The translations under genes were made by a program, and so were the position numbers. Below are positions 7,929 to 15,062 of a stretch of 64,000 bases of DNA, piece after piece. The notes below the pieces were generated by a model. The model saw only the letters and a list, made by a program, of their open reading frames with translations, had not been told where the DNA came from and searched no databases. Where the stretch lies: assembly GCA_023442525.1 (NCBI GenBank), contig JAEZZA010000031.1, positions 62,001-126,000 on the forward strand, written 5' to 3'. Every line of letters begins with the position of its first letter. The stretch's first letter is position 1. The stretch comes from Bacteroidota bacterium (GTDB lineage: Bacteria; Bacteroidota; Bacteroidia; Bacteroidales; UBA10428).

Positions 7929-9305
7929 ATGAGTGAGAAAAACGGTAATATATTGGCAGTTGATGATAACGAGGATATATTATTTGCCCTGAAACTTCTG
8001 TTAAAACCTCATGTTGAGAAGATCACCACACTGAATTCACCGGAACGGATACCTGAGGTAATGGCCAGCGAAAACATCGACATGATCCTTCTGGATATGA
8101 ATTTCAACAAAGATGCCATAAGCGGACAGGAAGGTTTCGACTGGCTTGGTAAGATTTTGCAGATTGATCCGCAGGCAGTGGTAGTATTTATTACGGCTTA
8201 TGGTGATGCTGAAAAGGCCGTTAAAGCCATTAAGTCAGGTGCCACTGATTTTGTTCTCAAACCCTGGCAGAATGAAAAGCTTCTGGCCACAATTTCCTCA
8301 TCAGTGAAGCTCCGCAGGTCGAGACTGGAGGCTGATGATCTTCGGGCCAAACAAAAGGAAATGAGTGCCGTGATGGATCAGCCCTTTACCGATTTCATCG
8401 GTAATTCTCCCAAAATGCAGGAAGTATTCAATACCATTAAAAAAGTTGCTCAAACCGATGCGAACGTTCTTATTCTTGGTGAAAACGGAACCGGTAAGGA
8501 GCTGGTAGCACGCGCCCTGCACCGTAACTCACCCCGGCGCGATGAGGTATTTATAAGTGTCGACCTGGGATCGCTAAGTGATACACTGTTCGAAAGTGAG
8601 CTTTTTGGTCATGAAAAGGGAGCCTTTACTGACGCAAAAAAGGAGAAGCCCGGCAGGTTTGAAATAGCCTCCAAAGGAACGCTGTTTATGGATGAAATCG
8701 GAAACATACCTCTTCCACTGCAGTCGAAAATCCTTACCGTGATTGAACGAAGGGAGGTCACCAGGGTAGGTGCCAACCGCCCCGTTCCGGTGGATGTAAG
8801 ATTAATCTGTGCTACAAACAGCGATTTGTATGAGTCGGTAGGTAACGGTCAATTCAGGCAGGACCTGCTTTACAGGATTAACACGGTTGAAATTCACCTG
8901 CCCCCGCTGAGAGACCGCGGCGATGATATTGAATTACTTTCGGGGCATTTTCTGAAGATATATGCCAAAAAATACAGAAAGCCCTTGCGGGGGATTACTT
9001 CTGCCGCTTTAAAAAAGCTTATGCATTATGCCTGGCCCGGTAATGTGAGAGAACTTCAGCATGCCATTGAAAGGGCTGTAATCATGACCGAGACGCCGTC
9101 GCTTGAACCTGACGATTTCATTCTTTCTACACCCAGGAAAAAAACCGGGGAGCTGGAATTTGATACATATAATCTCGATGAAATTGAAAGGAGAATCATT
9201 GAAAAGGTAATGAAGCAGAACCAGGGTAATATTTCACAGGCTGCACAGGAACTTGGACTAACCCGGACGTCTTTATACCGCAGGATGGAAAAATATGGTT
9301 TTTAA
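7929..9305 (+). CDS. Sigma-54-dependent response regulator (NtrC family)
   Basis: A 458-residue activator in three parts. A receiver domain (about 1-125) has acidic residues D12/D13 and phospho-acceptor D56 in ILLDMNF. An AAA+ sigma-54 interaction domain (about 155-390) has Walker A GENGTGKE (184-191), the sigma-54 contact loop GAFTDA (231-236, Asp in place of the usual second Gly, a common Bacteroidota variant), DEIGN and an arginine-finger region. A Fis-type HTH at the C-terminus contains ISQAAQELGLTRTSLYRRM. It activates sigma-54 promoters after phosphorylation. The kinase gene overlaps its 3' end by 11 bases. The divergent position next to a sigma-54 promoter points to the efflux operon as the target. 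Confidence 0.95.
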   Translation: MSEKNGNILAVDDNEDILFALKLLLKPHVEKITTLNSPERIPEVMASENIDMILLDMNFNKDAISGQEGFDWLGKILQIDPQAVVVFITAYGDAEKAVKAIKSGATDFVLKPWQNEKLLATISSSVKLRRSRLEADDLRAKQKEMSAVMDQPFTDFIGNSPKMQEVFNTIKKVAQTDANVLILGENGTGKELVARALHRNSPRRDEVFISVDLGSLSDTLFESELFGHEKGAFTDAKKEKPGRFEIASKGTLFMDEIGNIPLPLQSKILTVIERREVTRVGANRPVPVDVRLICATNSDLYESVGNGQFRQDLLYRINTVEIHLPPLRDRGDDIELLSGHFLKIYAKKYRKPLRGITSAALKKLMHYAWPGNVRELQHAIERAVIMTETPSLEPDDFILSTPRKKTGELEFDTYNLDEIERRIIEKVMKQNQGNISQAAQELGLTRTSLYRRMEKYGF

Positions 9306-10653
9306 AAATTTCCGTTTCAATATTATTTTCCGGATCATCCTGCTGGCCTTGACGATCCTGCTGTTATTCTATTCAATCTATGAATATGATTTCCTGATTG
9401 CTCCTGTCATAGTGTCAGTTATTATTATCCTGCAAATTGCATCTCTAATACGCTATCTGGATAAGATAAACCGCGAACTGACCAGCTTTCTGCAATCCAT
9501 ACGCTTTGCTGAATTTCAGAGTACATTCCAGATTGAGGGCATGGGAGGCACATTTAATGAACTCAATAAGGCGTTCAACGAAGTTATGCAGGATTTCCAG
9601 AAAGTCAGAGCCGAAAAAGAAGAGAGTTTTCACTATCTGCAAACTATAGTTCAGAATATTGATGTAAGCGTCATTGCTTACAGCTCCGACGGGAATATTG
9701 AACTGATCAATAAAACGGCCAAGAAGTTATTTCAGATGGCCAGCATACGTAACATCAAAGCACTGGAGCCATTAAGCGCCGAGCTGGTGCAAACTCTGCT
9801 GACTATTAAACCCGGTGAAAATAAGCTGGTTAAAATGCAGTACGACGATGATTTCCTGCAACTGGCCATATATGGTTCAACCATTAAGGTAAAGGATAAA
9901 CTCATTTACCTGGTTACGATTAAGGATATTCAGAACGTTCTTGAAGAACAGGAAACCGAGGCATGGCAGAAGCTGATACGTGTTCTCACTCATGAGATCA
10001 TGAATTCCATAACACCAATTGCTTCGCTTTCTTCAACGCTTGACCTGATGTTAAAGGGTATGGTGAATGAAAGTGATAATCATGAGCTGAAAATCGACAC
10101 GGAATCGGTTGGTGAAATCCAGGAAGCACTTCAGACCATTAATAAACGCAGTACAGGACTTCTTCATTTTGTGAATACTTACCGGAACCTGACGAGGATT
10201 CCTAAACCCGACTTTAAACTGTGCAGCGTGAAGGAACTGTTCGACAATATTGTTTCTTTGATGGAAGAGGAAATGAGGAAAAACAATATTGAGTTTATTG
10301 TAAATGTTGAACCAGAAAGTCTTGAATTTACAGCAGATGATAAGTTGATCGAGCAGGTTCTGATCAACCTGATAAAAAATGCTATTCATGCATTGAGTGG
10401 ACAAAAAGAGGCCCGTATCAGGCTGCTTGGATTTATGAACAAGCGCGGTCGTATTACCCTGCAGGTTATTGATAACGGCCCCGGAATACTTAAGGACGTG
10501 CTTGATAAAATATTTATTCCGTTTTTTACTACCAAGCCCTCCGGTTCAGGTATTGGCTTAAGTCTGTCCAAGCAGATTCTTCGTTTGCATAATGCTACTA
10601 TTACCGCACACTCCGAGCCGGGAGTGGAGACGGTGTTTACTATGACGTTTTAA
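9295..10653 (+). CDS. Sensor histidine kinase
   Basis: The probable partner kinase of the upstream regulator; its ATG lies inside the last codons of that gene. Two closely spaced membrane segments lie at about residues 10-28 and 32-50, with almost no periplasmic loop, so it probably senses a signal in or near the membrane or in the cytosol. A PAS-like region follows at about 105-215. The HisKA motif LTHEIMNSITP has phospho-acceptor H233. The ATPase domain shows NLIKNAIHAL (N box), DNGPGI (G1) and GSGIGLSLS (G2). The 452-residue length is ordinary for this NtrY-like class. Confidence 0.94.
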   Translation: MVFKNFRFNIIFRIILLALTILLLFYSIYEYDFLIAPVIVSVIIILQIASLIRYLDKINRELTSFLQSIRFAEFQSTFQIEGMGGTFNELNKAFNEVMQDFQKVRAEKEESFHYLQTIVQNIDVSVIAYSSDGNIELINKTAKKLFQMASIRNIKALEPLSAELVQTLLTIKPGENKLVKMQYDDDFLQLAIYGSTIKVKDKLIYLVTIKDIQNVLEEQETEAWQKLIRVLTHEIMNSITPIASLSSTLDLMLKGMVNESDNHELKIDTESVGEIQEALQTINKRSTGLLHFVNTYRNLTRIPKPDFKLCSVKELFDNIVSLMEEEMRKNNIEFIVNVEPESLEFTADDKLIEQVLINLIKNAIHALSGQKEARIRLLGFMNKRGRITLQVIDNGPGILKDVLDKIFIPFFTTKPSGSGIGLSLSKQILRLHNATITAHSEPGVETVFTMTF

Positions 10654-10718
10654 ACCTTGCTCTTTAGACTTTTGACTTAATTTTTTTTGCAAAATATTTA
10701 CACATATAAATATTTGTA

Positions 10719-10726
10719 TATATTTG
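10719..10726 (+). promoter_or_regulatory. Promoter -7 box of the methyltransferase/radical SAM operon
   Basis: TATATTTG fits TAnnTTTG exactly and ends 18 bases before the ATG of the methyltransferase. The surrounding 10699-10735 is extremely A+T-rich with overlapping ATAAATATTTGTATAT dyads, which could also serve as an operator. No clear -33 partner was found. Confidence 0.45.
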
Positions 10727-10744
10727 TCATAACAATTAATTTTC

Positions 10745-11389
10745 ATGGAAACTTCACATATCAACCAGCGTTACAGTTCCCTTGCATTAGATAGTTGTTG
10801 CCTGTCGTGTGGAGGAGCTATTAATTATTCAGAACCAAGGGAGGGAGAATATTGTGTGGATCTGGGAAGCGGCCGTGGTACTGATGTACTGAGGCTTGCC
10901 GAAAAAGTTGGCCAAAAAGGATTTGTAACCGGCATTGATGTTTCAGATGGTATGATTGAAAATGCTCTCAGAAATGCCCGGAAAATTGGTGTTTCCAATG
11001 TCAGGTTTTTAAAGTCGGATCTTGAAACGCTTCCGCTCGAAAGTGAGACCGTTGATCTGGTTATATCGAACTGTACAATTAATCATGCATCTGATAAAAC
11101 CAGGGTGTGGAATGAAGTTTACCGTATTCTTAAACCCGGGGGCAGATTTGTAGTTAGTGATATTTATTCAATCGAACCTGTACCGGAGCTTTACAGAAAC
11201 GATCCGGTTGCCGTATCGGAATGCTGGGCCGGAGCCGTGACCCGGGATGAATACATGAATACGTTGCTTACTTCAGGATTCAGTCATATAAAGGTGCTTG
11301 AAGAAAGCCAGCCATACAATAAAGGGTTGATTCAGGTTTCAAGTTTCACTATATTTGGTAAGAAGCCGGGAGGATGTTGCTGCTGTTAA
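10745..11389 (+). CDS. ArsM-like SAM-dependent methyltransferase
   Basis: A 214-residue class I methyltransferase. The SAM-binding loop VDLGSGRGTD (38-47), the acidic GIDVSDGM (63-70) and LKPGGR are intact. The cysteines used by arsenite methyltransferases to bind As(III) all have counterparts: C22 in LSCGGA, C110 in ISNCTINH and C160 in SECWAGA, so arsenite or a related soft metalloid is a plausible substrate. It is shorter than typical ArsM (about 240-380) and lacks a C-terminal domain. It ends in four consecutive cysteines (211-214), an unusual tail that could hold a thiophilic metal. It is the first gene of the operon, 42 bases before the small peptide gene. No ArsR-type repressor or arsenite pump is adjacent. 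Confidence 0.8.
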   Translation: METSHINQRYSSLALDSCCLSCGGAINYSEPREGEYCVDLGSGRGTDVLRLAEKVGQKGFVTGIDVSDGMIENALRNARKIGVSNVRFLKSDLETLPLESETVDLVISNCTINHASDKTRVWNEVYRILKPGGRFVVSDIYSIEPVPELYRNDPVAVSECWAGAVTRDEYMNTLLTSGFSHIKVLEESQPYNKGLIQVSSFTIFGKKPGGCCCC

Positions 11390-11431
11390 ACCTGCTTGAG
11401 CGAATTCACTATTTCCATAAAAAATATCAAT

Positions 11432-11530
11432 ATGAAAACTCTGAAAAACAAGAAAAAAAGCGAGAAAAAATCGAAAACGGCACAATGCTGTGCAAAAACT
11501 TCAAAAATTGTTGCCGGATGCCACGATTGA
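11432..11530 (+). CDS. 32-residue Cys-containing peptide, candidate radical SAM substrate
   Basis: A small ORF that fits exactly in the gap between the methyltransferase and the radical SAM gene. ATG at 11432 follows an A-rich leader. It stops at TGA 11528-11530, and the next gene starts 6 bases later in the same frame (with a second stop, TAA, between). The peptide is a strongly basic N-terminal half (MKTLKNKKKSEKKSK, residues 1-15) followed by a short C-terminal half with C19, C20 and C30 (TAQCCAK, then VAGCHD at the end). This is the build of a RiPP precursor: a leader-like part and a Cys-bearing core next to a SPASM maturase. No signal peptide. I do not recognise it as a named family; a distant relation to thio(seleno)oxazole-type or other rSAM target peptides is possible but untested. 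Confidence 0.6.
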   Translation: MKTLKNKKKSEKKSKTAQCCAKTSKIVAGCHD

Positions 11531-11536
11531 GAATAA

Positions 11537-12847
11537 ATGGAATTTTCAAGGCATAATATTATTTCTAAAATCCACCAATCGGATCAATATTTTATTGTTA
11601 ACCTTCTTTCAGGAAACGGAGATATTCTTACAGAGAGTGAAGCCCGGAAGATCTTCGACGGGGCCGTATCAAACGATCCGGATTTTATAAACAAAGGATA
11701 TGTTGTTGATCGTGAAGAAGAGGCCAGGAGTTTTCGTCTGAAATATCTTGACTTTATTGACTCCCGTGAAGCTGACGAGATTCAGCTTTTTTACGTTCCC
11801 ACCTATGCATGCAATTTCAAATGCTCATACTGTTATCAAAGCGGGTATCCTGATAACAATACAGGCATCCCTGCAACTGAAACTGCTGCAGCATTTTTTG
11901 ATTATGTTCAAAAGACTTTTAAGGGAAAAAGAAAGTACATCACACTTTTTGGCGGTGAGCCCCTATTGCCCGATCAGAGGAGCAAACGGATCGTTGATTA
12001 TTTCGTTACCCGCTGCCTGGAACTCGACCTTCAGCTGGCCATTGTAACAAACGGCTATTTTCTGAGAGACTATATCCCTGTAATCAACCATACTTCAATC
12101 CGTGAAATTCAGGTAACTCTCGACGGACCGGAAAAGATTCATAATATTCGAAGGCCTCTGAAAGACGGTCAGGGCACCTTTGTAAATATATCGGAAGGTA
12201 TTGATGCGGCAATTCATGCCGGTATGCCTGTAAACCTCCGGGTGGTAGCAGATCGTTCTAACCTTGAGTCGCTTTACGAGCTGGCACGATATGCAATTGA
12301 GAAAGGCTGGACTGCTTCACATTTGTTTAAAACACAAATCGGGCGCAATTATGAATTGCACTACTGCCAGTCGCAGCAATCAAATCTTTATTCAAGAATT
12401 GAACTTTACAGAGAACTGTATAATCAGATCAGAAAGCATCCTGAAATACTTGAATTTCATAAACCCGCTTTTTCAGTTTCACGTTTCCTGTTCGAAAACG
12501 GCGAACTCCCTGATCCGCTTTTTGATTCGTGTCCGGGCTGCAAAACAGAATGGGCTTTCGATTTTACCGGCAGAATTTACTCCTGCACTGCTACAGTAGG
12601 CAAGCCTGAAGAAGAGCTGGGTGCATTTTTTCCGAAGATTTCACTCAACAATGAAAAGATCAGCCAGTGGCAGCAAAGGGATATTCTTAGTATTACTAAA
12701 TGTGCCGGTTGCAACCTACAGCTTGCCTGTGGTGGTGGTTGTGCCAGTGTTGCATTTAACAGAGAGCGTTCCTTGAATGCTCCTGATTGCAGACCTGTAA
12801 AGGAATTGCTGGAGTTGGGAATTGCTCTGTATAATGAAGAAGATTAA
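11537..12847 (+). CDS. Radical SAM/SPASM domain protein, probable peptide maturase
   Basis: A 436-residue enzyme. Residues 1-85 form an N-terminal region with a short beta/alpha pattern (YFIVNLLSGNGDILT) seen in several SPASM maturases. The radical SAM barrel has the cluster motif C92-xxx-C96-xx-C99-Y and the SAM-binding FGGEPL. The C-terminal SPASM domain binds auxiliary Fe-S clusters through C332, C335, C350, C389, C392, C398, C402 and C418 (CAGC and CGGGC segments). Such enzymes cut SAM to a 5'-deoxyadenosyl radical and install thioethers, carbon crosslinks or oxidations on peptides or proteins. The small Cys-containing ORF 6 bases upstream is the natural candidate substrate. It is less likely an anaerobic sulfatase maturase, because no sulfatase is in the window. 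Confidence 0.88.
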   Translation: MEFSRHNIISKIHQSDQYFIVNLLSGNGDILTESEARKIFDGAVSNDPDFINKGYVVDREEEARSFRLKYLDFIDSREADEIQLFYVPTYACNFKCSYCYQSGYPDNNTGIPATETAAAFFDYVQKTFKGKRKYITLFGGEPLLPDQRSKRIVDYFVTRCLELDLQLAIVTNGYFLRDYIPVINHTSIREIQVTLDGPEKIHNIRRPLKDGQGTFVNISEGIDAAIHAGMPVNLRVVADRSNLESLYELARYAIEKGWTASHLFKTQIGRNYELHYCQSQQSNLYSRIELYRELYNQIRKHPEILEFHKPAFSVSRFLFENGELPDPLFDSCPGCKTEWAFDFTGRIYSCTATVGKPEEELGAFFPKISLNNEKISQWQQRDILSITKCAGCNLQLACGGGCASVAFNRERSLNAPDCRPVKELLELGIALYNEED

Positions 12848-12895
12848 TTCGTAGTGTCCCCATAAGTCCTCTTTGTTACATAAAATGAAAATTCA

Positions 12896-14167
12896 ATGAA
12901 AGAAATCTCTTCTTCCCAGTTTGAGACCGAAGTACTGAAGGCCGATAAGGCAGTGCTCGACTTCTACTCAAGTGAATGTCCGCCCTGTGAAGCCCTGGCC
13001 CCTAAATTTGAGTCGCTGGCTCAAATTTATGGCAACGAAATCAAATTTGTTAAGATTTTCCGTCAGCAAAACCGCGATCTGGCCGAAAAACTGGGTGTGT
13101 TTAGTTCACCTACACTTATATTCTTTGATAAAGGCAAGGAAACCGGAATACGACTTACCGGTGGTATTAAACGATCGGAGATTATTCATAACCTGAATTC
13201 AATGATTGTTCCCGAGAGGGTAAACGCAATCAGGAAGTCGATCCGTCCTTTTAAAACAGAATATGATGTGGCAATCATTGGCAGTGGTCCGGGTGGATTG
13301 ACTGCAGGACTTTACCTGTGTCAGGCCAGGATTAATACAGTGCTTATCGATACGGGACTTCCCGGAGGACATGTAAGTATAACACACCAGGTTTCTAATT
13401 ATCCAGGATTTGTAGATCCTCAGCCTGGTTACATGCTTTCGCATAATATGTCGGAACAAACCAGGAAATGTGGAACAGTTTTCAAGGTAGCTGTTGATGT
13501 TACACACGTTGATCTGGCCAGGAAAGAAATAGTGATTGATGATTATGAAACCATTAAGGCAAAAAAAATCATCATTGCCACCGGAACATCTCCGAATTAC
13601 CTGAATATTCCCGGGGAAAGAGAATTCAAAGGTAAAGGTATTTCTTATTGCGCCACATGCGATGCCAAATATTACGCCGATAAAGAAGTAGTAGTTATAG
13701 GAGGTGGAAATTCAGCTGTAGAGGAAGCGGAATTCATTACCAGGTTCGCTTCAAAAGTGACTTTGATTCACCAATTCGACGAATTCCAGGCTAATAAGCA
13801 GGCGCAGGAAAAATTGCTGGCCAATCCCAGGGTTAATGTGCTTTTTAATCATGAACCACGGGCATTTAACCGTGACGGCGATAAAATGATCGTTACAGTT
13901 GAAAATCTCAAGAATCATAAAAGGACAAAAATTGTAACCGACGGCATTTTTGTTTTTGTCGGATTCAAGCCCAACATCGATTTATTTAAAGGAAAACTCG
14001 AACTCGACAAATGGGGTTATCTCGCTACCGATGAAGATATGCGGACAAACTTGACGGGTGTTTATGCTGTTGGTGATGTCCGAAGCAAAAAATACCGCCA
14101 GATTACTACTGCAATTGCAGACGGAACTATTGCCGCGATTGCCATTACACGCGAAATGGATAAGTAG
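12896..14167 (+). CDS. Thioredoxin-thioredoxin reductase fusion protein
   Basis: A 423-residue fusion. Residues 1-105 are a thioredoxin domain with active site C28-PP-C31 and cis-Pro P72 (SSPT). The variant CPPC replaces the classical CGPC. From about residue 122 a complete thioredoxin reductase follows: FAD loop GSGPGGLTAGLY, redox-active C252-AT-C255, NADPH loop GGGNSAVEEAEF and the C-terminal FAD motif VYAVGDVR. It passes electrons from NADPH to disulfides, supplying thiols internally to its own thioredoxin domain. Here the thioredoxin is at the N-terminus, unlike the C-terminal fusion known from Mycobacterium leprae. It closes the operon 48 bases after the radical SAM gene. A reductant for methyltransferase turnover or for the Cys peptide fits the context, by inference. 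Confidence 0.9.
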   Translation: MKEISSSQFETEVLKADKAVLDFYSSECPPCEALAPKFESLAQIYGNEIKFVKIFRQQNRDLAEKLGVFSSPTLIFFDKGKETGIRLTGGIKRSEIIHNLNSMIVPERVNAIRKSIRPFKTEYDVAIIGSGPGGLTAGLYLCQARINTVLIDTGLPGGHVSITHQVSNYPGFVDPQPGYMLSHNMSEQTRKCGTVFKVAVDVTHVDLARKEIVIDDYETIKAKKIIIATGTSPNYLNIPGEREFKGKGISYCATCDAKYYADKEVVVIGGGNSAVEEAEFITRFASKVTLIHQFDEFQANKQAQEKLLANPRVNVLFNHEPRAFNRDGDKMIVTVENLKNHKRTKIVTDGIFVFVGFKPNIDLFKGKLELDKWGYLATDEDMRTNLTGVYAVGDVRSKKYRQITTAIADGTIAAIAITREMDK

Positions 14168-14182
14168 TCGGCTACAGTTCCT

Positions 14183-14260
14183 GAGGAGCGAGGGGGAGAG
14201 GGAGAGACTGGTTAAACCTGAATGTTACCAGTAGCAGTCTGGAGACTGCGAGCAGGTATG
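14183..14260. repeat. Dispersed intergenic repeat block 1
   Basis: The 231-base gap before the YceI gene holds a purine-rich run of GGGAGA words (14183-14209) and the hairpin GCAGTCTGGAGACTGC (14234-14249; 7-bp arms). The same two words recur in the same order at 35596-35657 and 38308-38385. No gene is seen in the gap. Confidence 0.7.
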
Positions 14261-14398
14261 ATTACTAGCAATGACCCTAACGGGCTCTTTAACATTATTT
14301 TAGCATTTAACCCTGTTGGTTTGGCATTTGTTTTGATATTTCAGCAGGGTAGAGAATATGTTATACTGTCATTTGGTTATTAAAACATCATCATATTT

Positions 14399-15010
14399 AT
14401 GGAAAGGATCAGGCTCAATATTTTGATTTCGGTATTCCTGTGCATTTCATCCGTCGTAAGTGCACAGAACATTGTACGTATTAACACAGATCAAAGTAAG
14501 GTAAAATGGACGGGTAAAAAACCCGGAGGTGAACATCACGGCTTTGTAAAACTCAAAGACGGACAGTTGGTGATTGTGGGTAATGAAGTTAAGGGTGGTT
14601 CGTTTACGATTGATATGAATTCAATCACAGATATCGATTTGAAGAATGAGGAGTTTAATAATAAACTCGTTAATCATTTAAAATCATCCGATTTTTTTGA
14701 TGTGTCGAAACATCCTGAAGCAAAGTTTGTGATTACCGACGTAAGTAAAATAAATAACGGGGCAAAGGTTGAACGCAAGGCCACTCATTCAATTACCGGT
14801 GATCTGACTATTAAGGGAATTACCAAAAAGATAAGTTTCGATGCCAGCATTAATTCGTTGAATGGGAAAGTCACTTCCAGTACGCCTGTATTCAGTTTAA
14901 ACAGGACGGAATGGGGAGTCAATCATCAGTCGAAATCGGTCTTTGCCAACCTCAAAGACAATTTCATTCACGATGATATTTTGTTGTCGGTGGAATTAAT
15001 TTCAGACTAG
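14399..15010 (+). CDS. YceI-family periplasmic lipid-binding protein
   Basis: A 203-residue exported protein with a signal peptide ending ...SVVSAQ. It has the YceI lipocalin-like barrel signatures: an opening strand with INTDQSKVKWTGKKPGG, the HHGFVKLKDG segment, FTIDMNSI near the middle and ITGDLTIKGITKKISF towards the end. YceI proteins bind isoprenoid or amphiphilic chains in an extended hydrophobic cavity; biological roles vary (isoprenoid quinone handling, acid or osmotic stress). It is a single-gene unit, convergent with the helicase gene, with 22 bases between the stops. Confidence 0.9.
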   Translation: MERIRLNILISVFLCISSVVSAQNIVRINTDQSKVKWTGKKPGGEHHGFVKLKDGQLVIVGNEVKGGSFTIDMNSITDIDLKNEEFNNKLVNHLKSSDFFDVSKHPEAKFVITDVSKINNGAKVERKATHSITGDLTIKGITKKISFDASINSLNGKVTSSTPVFSLNRTEWGVNHQSKSVFANLKDNFIHDDILLSVELISD

Positions 15011-15032
15011 GGCAAGGTATGCAGGGTACTCC

Positions 15033-15062
15033 TTACTCCCTACTGTCCCTTGTCCCTTTTCT
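15033..15062. repeat. Inverted copy of the GGGACAAGGGAC word at the 3' end of the helicase gene
   Basis: The plus strand reads TACTGTCCCTTGTCCCTTTT (15042-15061), the reverse complement of the gggacaagggac word found at 35549 and 38231. It overlaps the last codons of the helicase gene. Confidence 0.5.

Noticed and set aside
8619..8636. GAFTDA as a sign of a sigma-54-inactive regulator
   Set aside because: The variant is common in Bacteroidota NtrC-type proteins and a sigma-54 promoter lies next to the gene.
11528..11536. TGA of the 32-residue peptide as a selenocysteine codon
   Set aside because: Readthrough would add only two residues before TAA, and no convincing SECIS-like hairpin follows within 40 bases.
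11374..11556. 60-codon ORF in another frame across the methyltransferase/radical SAM gap
   Set aside because: It overlaps the end of the methyltransferase and the start of the radical SAM gene and looks random; the 32-residue frame fits the gap and context much better.
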